DNA of 6,009 bases from CAYYHA01 sp964471535. Lineage in GTDB: Bacteria > Myxococcota > Myxococcia > SLRQ01. The stretch is from positions 1-6,009 of the forward strand of contig CAYYHA010000252.1 of NCBI GenBank assembly GCA_964471535.1, read 5' to 3'. A model generated the notes under the pieces. It was given only the letters and a program-made list of their open reading frames with translations. It ran no database searches and was not told where the DNA came from. The position numbers and the translations under genes were made by a program. Of the stretch, positions 1 to 3,996 are shown one piece after another. Position 1 is the first letter of the stretch. Each line of letters begins with the position of its first letter.

Positions 1-528
1 AGCCTAGGGTTGCCGCGGGGAGGGTGCTGGCAAAGGGACTCGGCGAGCTGCGCCGCGGCAGCGTAGGTGCCGCGCGGGGCGGGCAGCCGGCGGGCGCGGA
101 GGGAGCGCGGTGGGAGTGGAGCGCGCGTGGCGTGTGTCGATGGGATGTCCGGGGCGGGTGCTAGGATCCGGGGCTCAAGCGGCCCACCCGCGGGTGGGCG
201 CTCCGTCACGGAAGGCGCTGTGGGACCCGGCGGGTTCCTGGGCTCCCGCAACTCCCTCGGATGCCCCGCGGATCCCTGGCACGCCCCGTCGCTCTCCGGG
301 AGGCCCGGAGGGACCCTGCGAGCCTCTCTGGGCAGCCGGCGCGCGCGCCAACCGGTGGCTACAGGGGAGGGGGCTCCGCACGGGGGCGGCCTCCAAACCG
401 GCCAAGCGGCAGGGGGCGCCGCGCCGTGCCTGGAGCGGCAAGAACCTCCGAGGGACGCGTGAGTACCCAGTCGCACGGCGGCGGAACCCCCCGAATTCAC
501 GCATGTCCTTGGGCAATTGCCGTTCCCC
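1..528. other. Long leader region without a convincing gene
   Basis: I find no supportable gene in these roughly 530 bases. Open frames on both strands give Gly/Arg/Pro/Ala-rich, low-complexity translations without a recognisable domain, signal peptide or ribosome binding site, as expected by chance at this GC content. The + strand frame starting at base 3 stays open to a TAG at 162-164 and could be the tail of a gene entering from the left, but its later codons read like random GC-rich sequence. The stretch around 61-120 is strongly G-skewed (about 36 G to 14 C), and there is a perfect palindrome at 182-199. The last part must carry upstream control elements of the beta-barrel gene. Confidence 0.5.
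182..199. repeat. Perfect 18-bp palindrome
   Basis: GCCCACCCGCGGGTGGGC reads identically on both strands. As RNA it would form a 7-bp GC stem with a CGCG loop. AGC at 178-180 and GCT at 200-202 extend the pairing past one bulged G (181). No T-run follows on either strand, so it is not a classical intrinsic terminator; it could be a dimeric protein site or a stem that ends an upstream transcript. Function unknown. Confidence 0.6.
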
Positions 529-557
529 TTGACATCTGAAAGTGAGAATGATTTTCA
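529..557 (+). promoter_or_regulatory. Putative promoter with perfect -35 box
   Basis: TTGACA at 529-534 matches the sigma-70 -35 consensus exactly. A 17-bp spacer leads to TTTTCA at 552-557, a poor -10 box inside a locally AT-rich patch. If real, transcription would begin at about 564-566, which is the ATG with the best signal peptide, so the message could be leaderless. That would fit the absence of a Shine-Dalgarno sequence before 566. The -35 box is seen directly; the start point is inferred. Confidence 0.4.
543..557. promoter_or_regulatory. Putative Fur-family operator (Fur box)
   Basis: TGAGAATGATTTTCA is an inverted repeat with 7-base arms and a 1-base centre; six of seven arm positions are symmetric. 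It matches the known 7-1-7 Fur consensus TGATAATNATTATCA at 12 of 14 defined positions. It stands out as AT-rich in a very GC-rich region and overlaps the downstream end of the proposed promoter, just before the ATG at 566, where a repressor would block transcription. Zur or PerR, which bind similar sites, are alternatives. Confidence 0.5.
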
Positions 558-565
558 ACATCAGC

Positions 566-1372
566 ATGAAGACGACGCTGCTGACGACGACCCTTGGCCT
601 GGCCCTGCTCACCCCCACCGTCGCCTCGGCCATGGAGCGGCTGTTCACCTACAGCTACGAAACGGGCACGCTCAACGCAGGCGACCTGGAGCTCGAACCC
701 TGGACCACGGTCTCGGCAGGAAAGGAGACCCACTTCCTGCGCATGGATCAGCGCTTCGAGTTCGAGCTGGGCATCACCGACCGCTTCCAGACCGCCTGGT
801 ACGTCCACTTCCGCGGCGAGTCGAAGGACGTCACCGACGACTCCGGGCAGACGACCCGCACGACCAAGACGGCGTTCAAGGGTGTCTCGCTGGAGCTGAA
901 GTACCAGTTTCTCGATCCCGTCGCCGACGTGCTCGGTCTCGCCCTCTACACGGAGCTCTACCTGCAGCCCGCGGAGACGAAGGTCGAGGCAAAGCTCCTC
1001 CTCGACAAGCACATCGGCGATCTGGTCCTGGTGGCAAACCTGGTCGGCGAATACGAGCTGGGCTTCGAGTCGCCAGGCGCGACCGAGGGCAAGACCGAGC
1101 TCTACCTGACCGGCGGCGCCGCCTACCGGGTCACCTCCGCCTTCGCCTTCGGCCTCGAGGTGCGGAGCAAGACGGAGATCCCCGACGGCGAGGGCGTGGA
1201 GACCTCGGTGATCCACGCCGGACCCGCCCTCTCGTACCGCACCCAGAAGTGGTGGATCTCCGGTACCCTCCTTCCGCAGGTGATCGCCGTCGGCGGCGAA
1301 AATGCCGGCCGGGTGGACCTCGAGCACGCCACGCAGCTCGAAGCCCGGCTGCTCATCGGCCTGCACATCTGA
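566..1372 (+). CDS. Outer-membrane beta-barrel protein, DUF6662-like
   Basis: A 268-residue secreted protein, probably an outer-membrane beta-barrel. From the ATG at 566 it begins with Met-Lys and a hydrophobic core, ending in ASA at residues 20-22, a good signal peptidase I site. The mature part alternates hydrophobic and polar residues in short strands with polar turns and finishes with an amphipathic strand (LEARLLIGLHI). The final residue is Ile rather than the usual Phe or Trp. The N-terminal pattern (YETGTLNAGDLELEPW, then a stretch containing FELGITDRFQTAWYV) recalls proteins annotated DUF6662; this is from memory and unchecked. In-frame GTG 542 and ATG 548 would add 8 or 6 residues but fall inside the Fur-like site, and no start has a clear Shine-Dalgarno, so I prefer 566. 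The cytochrome gene begins 4 bases after the stop, which implies an operon. Substrate unknown; the Fur-like box hints at metal-related regulation. Confidence 0.8.
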   Translation: MKTTLLTTTLGLALLTPTVASAMERLFTYSYETGTLNAGDLELEPWTTVSAGKETHFLRMDQRFEFELGITDRFQTAWYVHFRGESKDVTDDSGQTTRTTKTAFKGVSLELKYQFLDPVADVLGLALYTELYLQPAETKVEAKLLLDKHIGDLVLVANLVGEYELGFESPGATEGKTELYLTGGAAYRVTSAFAFGLEVRSKTEIPDGEGVETSVIHAGPALSYRTQKWWISGTLLPQVIAVGGENAGRVDLEHATQLEARLLIGLHI

Positions 1373-1376
1373 AGCG

Positions 1377-1799
1377 ATGAGACGGCCTCTGAAATCCCTG
1401 TTGACGCTTTTCGCGGGCCTCGCCGCCGCGTGGACGGTCGCCTCCTCCGGCTGCGCGGCGGCGGTGCCCCGCCCTACGCCGGAGATCCTACCCGTCGCCC
1501 GTGCGCGCTTTCCCGACACCGGCCTCGAGGAGCTCGCCGAAGGACGCGCGCACTACGTGGCGAAGTGCGCCGGCTGCCACCCCCTCCACCCCGTGGCGAA
1601 GTTTCCCCCCGAGCGCTGGCGCGAGGAACTCGCAGCGATGCAGACCGAGGCCGAGGTGGAACTCACCGAGGCGGAGCGCCGGAGCATCGAGCGCTACCTG
1701 GTGGTGATGAGCGCAGCACTGCGCGCGCCGCCCGGCGCGGGCGCCGCCGGTGCCGACGACGACTCCCGCACGGCCGCGGCGGGCAGCGTCAGTCGTTGA
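1377..1799 (+). CDS. Small secreted or lipid-anchored c-type cytochrome
   Basis: A 140-residue single-heme cytochrome c. Residues 1-25 are a basic n-region and hydrophobic core ending in ASSGC, a weak lipobox (Ser at -3) with Cys26; anchoring as a lipoprotein is likely but release by signal peptidase I is possible. The heme site is CAGCH (Cys64, Cys67, His68). Met88 in the helix EELAAMQT is the likely sixth iron ligand, followed by the typical closing helix LTEAERRSIERYL (about 96-108). The last 25 residues are a low-complexity Ala/Gly tail. The role is electron transfer in the periplasm; partner not identifiable. The start at ATG 1377, four bases after the beta-barrel stop, gives a proper signal sequence. 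An in-frame ATG at 1302 would lie inside the previous gene and bury that signal. No strong Shine-Dalgarno is visible, so translation is probably coupled. The 3' end overlaps the convergent gene. Confidence 0.85.
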   Translation: MRRPLKSLLTLFAGLAAAWTVASSGCAAAVPRPTPEILPVARARFPDTGLEELAEGRAHYVAKCAGCHPLHPVAKFPPERWREELAAMQTEAEVELTEAERRSIERYLVVMSAALRAPPGAGAAGADDDSRTAAAGSVSR

Positions 1800-2220
1800 C
1801 CGGCACGAGACTGTTGCTCTCCGGGAAGCACCCCTCCTCGGTGCTGATGCACGCACACCCGCACCGAAAGCGGTCCTCGTAGTCCGCTGGGTCCTCTTGG
1901 AGGTTGTTCCACAGCGAGGCGCAGAGCGTCTCGACCTCCTGGGTGGGATCGACCACGTCGGCCCAATCGCACCACTCGAGGGTCTCGAAGGCGACGATCT
2001 CCCGCTCCACCTGCCCGCTGGCGAGGTGCTGGCGGTCCCGGCGCACCACACACTCGCAGCTTCGGACCCGCCCGTCGGGCGGGGCCTCGCCTCCACCGCA
2101 GGACACGACGAGGAGGATCGGCGCGACGAAGAGGAAGGCGGATGCCTTCGACGCAAGACCGCAGGCGCCGCGCCGGCGCGTTCCAAAGAGGGGCTCAGAC
2201 CTTCGTTTCGATGTTCGCAT
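1789..2220 (-). CDS. Cysteine-rich putative lipoprotein, unknown function
   Basis: I do not recognise a family. From ATG 2220 the product is 143 residues: a long basic n-region, a hydrophobic segment (about 27-39) and VVSC, an acceptable lipobox with Cys41, followed by Gly-Gly-Gly, so probably an outer-membrane lipoprotein. The mature part has eight more cysteines (55, 57, 84, 100, 120, 122, 124, 131), including CxC and CxCxC motifs, in an otherwise acidic chain rich in Trp, Glu and Asp. Four disulfides or metal binding are both possible. The frame is open upstream to 2439, but 2220 is the only Met giving a sensible signal sequence. No Shine-Dalgarno is evident, and the start codon sits in one arm of an inverted repeat. 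Its 3' end overlaps the cytochrome gene tail-to-tail by 11 bp. An AT-rich, operator-like site lies about 50 bases upstream. Confidence 0.65.
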   Translation of the reverse strand: MRTSKRRSEPLFGTRRRGACGLASKASAFLFVAPILLVVSCGGGEAPPDGRVRSCECVVRRDRQHLASGQVEREIVAFETLEWCDWADVVDPTQEVETLCASLWNNLQEDPADYEDRFRCGCACISTEEGCFPESNSLVPVND

Positions 2221-2247
2221 GCCCAGACGCCCGTGCAGCGGGCATGC
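2217..2247. repeat. Inverted repeat covering the lipoprotein start codon
   Basis: GCATGCCC at 2217-2224 and GGGCATGC at 2240-2247 are perfect 8-base complementary arms separated by 15 bases. On the - strand the start codon (2220-2218) lies inside the 3' arm, so a hairpin in the mRNA would occlude initiation. The second arm holds another ATG (2245-2243) in a different frame. Whether this is regulation or a chance duplication of GCATGC is open. Confidence 0.45.
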
Positions 2248-2270
2248 CAATAGGTGAGCCAACTTCAAAC

Positions 2271-2287
2271 AGTGAAAATGTTTTACT
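2271..2287. promoter_or_regulatory. AT-rich operator-like site upstream of the Cys lipoprotein
   Basis: AGTGAAAATGTTTTACT is an imperfect inverted repeat (AGTGAAAA against TTTTACT) in an AT-rich island within GC-rich sequence. It agrees with bases 541-557 at 13 of 17 positions without gaps. Against the 7-1-7 Fur consensus it scores only 9 of 14. Its distance of about 50 bases from the - strand start at 2220 suits a promoter or operator. I cannot assign -35 and -10 boxes with confidence. Confidence 0.35.
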
Positions 2288-2304
2288 TTGGCTGATGACA
2301 AGGG

Positions 2305-2336
2305 CCCAGAAGGCGTCCAGAGACTGGACGCCTGGG
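2305..2336. terminator. Strong hairpin, possible terminator between two - strand genes
   Basis: AGGCGTCCAG (2311-2320) and CTGGACGCCT (2324-2333) are perfect 10-base arms around a 3-base loop. Three further pairs, CCC 2305-2307 with GGG 2334-2336, stack across an AGA bulge. It lies about 190 bases past the end of the repeat lipoprotein and before the next - strand gene, where a terminator is expected. No T-run follows on either strand, so termination may need a factor, or the stem may serve as a processing or stability element. Confidence 0.45.
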
Positions 2337-2526
2337 ATCTCCCTGTCGCAGGTGGCGCCGGTGCCCCGGGTCGATTCGCGGGGGCACGAAGGCGCCGGCG
2401 TCCGCCGACCGGGGGTGGCCTCCCGGGGTGGGACGCCACCTGACCGCCACTCGGATCGGCGCCCTGCTGGGGGCAGCCTGGTGGACCGCCCCTCGACCCG
2501 GGTCCCGGGTGCAGAGGCCCCCGACC
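2337..2526. other. Intergenic sequence rich in nested inverted repeats
   Basis: No gene is supported here. The stretch folds readily: CAGGTGGCG 2349-2357 pairs with CGCCACCTG 2434-2442. Inside that, GGCGCC 2354-2359 can pair with GGCGCC 2391-2396, enclosing GTGCCCC 2361-2367 with GGGGCAC 2381-2387. A further short stem is CCGGG/CCCGG near 2409-2426. The outer and inner pairings compete for 2354-2357. This could be the structured 3' untranslated region of the repeat lipoprotein or a small RNA; high GC alone also produces such stems. Confidence 0.3.
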
Positions 2527-2931
2527 TTAGGAGGACGAGCAGCCGGTGCTGCAGCTCGTGTCGCAGGTGCCGGTGGTGGTGCAGACCTGCGCGCAGTCAC
2601 CGCCGCTGCCGTTCCCGTTGGTGTCGGCGGTGCAGTCGAGGGTGCAGTTGGCGCTGCCCGTGCACTGCTGCGAGCATCCCCCGCCAGTGCAGGTGAAGGT
2701 GCAGGTGGCCGAGCCGGTGCAGGTCTGGCTGCAGCCGCCCCCTTCACAGTTCATGGTGCAGGTCGAGCTGTCCTGACAGGTCTGGTCGCACGACCCGTCG
2801 GGGCAGTTCTTGGTGCACTGACTGCTCCCGGTGCAGGTGACGACCTTGTCGTCTCCGAGCGAGGTGCCCCCGCCGCAGGCGGCCAGCGAGGCAAGAAAGA
2901 CGGCTCCCATCACACAGAGTCCGATGCGCAT
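2527..2931 (-). CDS. Lipoprotein with regular cysteine repeats (20 Cys)
   Basis: A 134-residue predicted outer-membrane lipoprotein of unknown function. ATG 2931 is preceded by a good Shine-Dalgarno (GGAAGGGG). The signal sequence ends in the classic lipobox LAAC (Cys19), followed by Gly, not Asp, so the outer membrane is likely. From residue 33 cysteines recur as C-x5-C-x3-C-x4-C-x3, a 19-residue period, at 33, 39, 43, 48, 52, 58, 62, 67, 71, 77, 81, 86, 90, 96, 100, 113, 117, 123, 127 and 131. The half-unit resembles C-T-G-S-A-x-C-T-x-x. One spacer is stretched to 12 residues by TADTNGNGSGGD, and the last unit is shortened. Between the cysteines there are almost only Thr, Ser, Gly, Asn and Gln, with hardly any hydrophobic core. 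A disulfide-pinned solenoid or beta-helix is a reasonable structural guess. Similar Ser/Thr/Gly/Cys repeats are, from memory, frequent in myxobacteria. Confidence 0.8.
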   Translation of the reverse strand: MRIGLCVMGAVFLASLAACGGGTSLGDDKVVTCTGSSQCTKNCPDGSCDQTCQDSSTCTMNCEGGGCSQTCTGSATCTFTCTGGGCSQQCTGSANCTLDCTADTNGNGSGGDCAQVCTTTGTCDTSCSTGCSSS

Positions 2932-3268
2932 CTGTTTCCCCTTCCTTCGTGCAGGTCCTGTCCTGCCCGTTCCTTCACATCGATAGGTCTGTTCCAACCG
3001 GCCTCTGCAGGGCGCCCTCCCTGCGGCCAGCACCTGCGTGGGTGCACAGGCCCCCCAACCAGAACCGGCCTAGGAAAGCGGCCGCCCGGCAGCGGCCGTA
3101 GTGAAGCCTAACGGGTGTTCGGGCGAGCGGAAAGTTTCCGTGCATCGACGCAGCCTGGGCGGCCGCAGCCACCGGGCGACGACCGAGGCGGGTGTGCCGA
3201 TCGCCGCCAAGGACGGTGCGTAGGCGGTGGTGTGGCGACCAGCCAGGAGGGTGGCGGTGGACGGGCCC
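2932..3268. other. Intergenic region between glycosyltransferase and repeat lipoprotein
   Basis: No gene is supported in these 337 bases; frames here translate to low-complexity Arg/Ala/Gly sequence. The part next to 2931 must hold the promoter of the repeat lipoprotein. A less GC-rich patch around 2975-2996 (TATCGATG on the - strand) is a candidate -10 region, but I see no matching -35. AACCGGCCT occurs twice (2996-3004 and 3063-3071). GCAGGG 3007-3012 can pair with CCCTGC 3019-3024 in a short stem. I see no clear T-tailed terminator for the glycosyltransferase gene. Confidence 0.35.
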
Positions 3269-3988
3269 TCAGCCGTGGAGGCGGGGCAGGCGCAGCACAT
3301 CGCGCAGCATCTCGGCGCTGTGGCGCACCGGGTCGACCTTGCTCGCCGGATCGTTCAGCCACCGCACGGGCACCTCGGCCACACGAAGCCCCCTGCGGCG
3401 CGCCAGATAGAGCAGCTCCACGTCGAAGGCGAAGCCGTCGATGCGCATCCGCTCGAAGAGCGCCCGCGCGGTCTCCCTGCGCATCAGCTTGAAGCCGCAC
3501 TGGCTGTCGACCACGTCGAGGCCGGTGACCAGGCGCACGATCTTGTTGAAGGTCTTGCCCATGAGCATGCGGTAGAGGGGCTGCCGCCGCTCCACCCGCG
3601 CCCCCCGCACCGAGCGGCTGCCGAAGGCGAGGTCCGCCCCACCCTTCAGCGCCGCGTAGAGCTTCGTCACCTCCTCGATGGGGGTGGAGAGATCCGCATC
3701 GCTGTAGAGGACGAGGGGACAGCGGGCCGCGAGGACGCCGGTGCGCACCGCCGCCCCCTTGCCGCGATTCTGCGGCTGCCCGACGACGGTCACTGGCACG
3801 GGGGCGCCCTCGGCGAAGGCGCGGGCGAGCTCGCGCGTCGCATCGGTGCTGCCATCGTCGGAGACGACGATCTCCGAGCCGGGCGCGTGGGCCTCGAGCC
3901 ACCTTGCCACCGTCTCGAGGGTGGGACCGATGCGCTCCGCCTCGTTGTAGGCGGGGATGACCACGCTCGTTGGCTCGAGATCGTCCAC
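3269..3988 (-). CDS. GT2 glycosyltransferase, polyprenyl/dolichyl-phosphate sugar transferase type
   Basis: Family 2 glycosyltransferase, 239 residues from GTG 3988, with the GT-A fold expected to move a sugar from a nucleotide sugar to a polyprenyl phosphate at the inner face of the membrane. Visible motifs: SVVIPAYNE (8-16) and SDDGSTD (43-49) for the nucleotide, RGKGAAVRTG (75-84), the metal-binding DxD in YSDADLSTP (95-103), QCGFKLMRR (163-171) and DGFAFDVELLYLARRRG (184-200). This set is typical of the ALG5/DPM-like branch. There is no membrane segment, unlike eukaryotic ALG5. GTG 3988 has GAGGG five bases upstream and leaves a short natural N-terminus; GTG 4000, which overlaps the permease stop, would add four residues. 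The far longer open frame upstream is the permease read out of frame. Cotranscription with the permease is likely. The donor sugar cannot be told. Confidence 0.9.
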   Translation of the reverse strand: MDDLEPTSVVIPAYNEAERIGPTLETVARWLEAHAPGSEIVVSDDGSTDATRELARAFAEGAPVPVTVVGQPQNRGKGAAVRTGVLAARCPLVLYSDADLSTPIEEVTKLYAALKGGADLAFGSRSVRGARVERRQPLYRMLMGKTFNKIVRLVTGLDVVDSQCGFKLMRRETARALFERMRIDGFAFDVELLYLARRRGLRVAEVPVRWLNDPASKVDPVRHSAEMLRDVLRLPRLHG

Positions 3989-3996
3989 CGGCGCCC

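Noticed and set aside
3..164. Possible C-terminal end of a + strand gene entering from the left
   Set aside because: The first codons (RVLAKGLGELRR) look plausible but the rest is compositionally random. It cannot be separated from chance without sequence to the left.
67..462. 131-residue + strand open frame in the leader region
   Set aside because: Low-complexity Gly/Ala/Arg/Pro translation with no ribosome binding site or domain, and two other + strand frames are open over much of the same region.
1302..1376. Upstream ATG start for the cytochrome gene
   Set aside because: It would lie within the beta-barrel coding sequence and place 25 non-signal residues in front of a normal signal peptide.
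497..1519. 340-residue - strand open frame opposite the beta-barrel and cytochrome genes
   Set aside because: It is the antisense reading of two well-supported exported proteins, and its translation shows no signal or domain I recognise. Long antisense frames are normal at this GC content.
2428..3111. 227-residue + strand open frame across the repeat lipoprotein
   Set aside because: Ala/Gly/Val-rich reading of the repeat gene's complement. The - strand gene has a Shine-Dalgarno, a lipobox and an ordered cysteine pattern.
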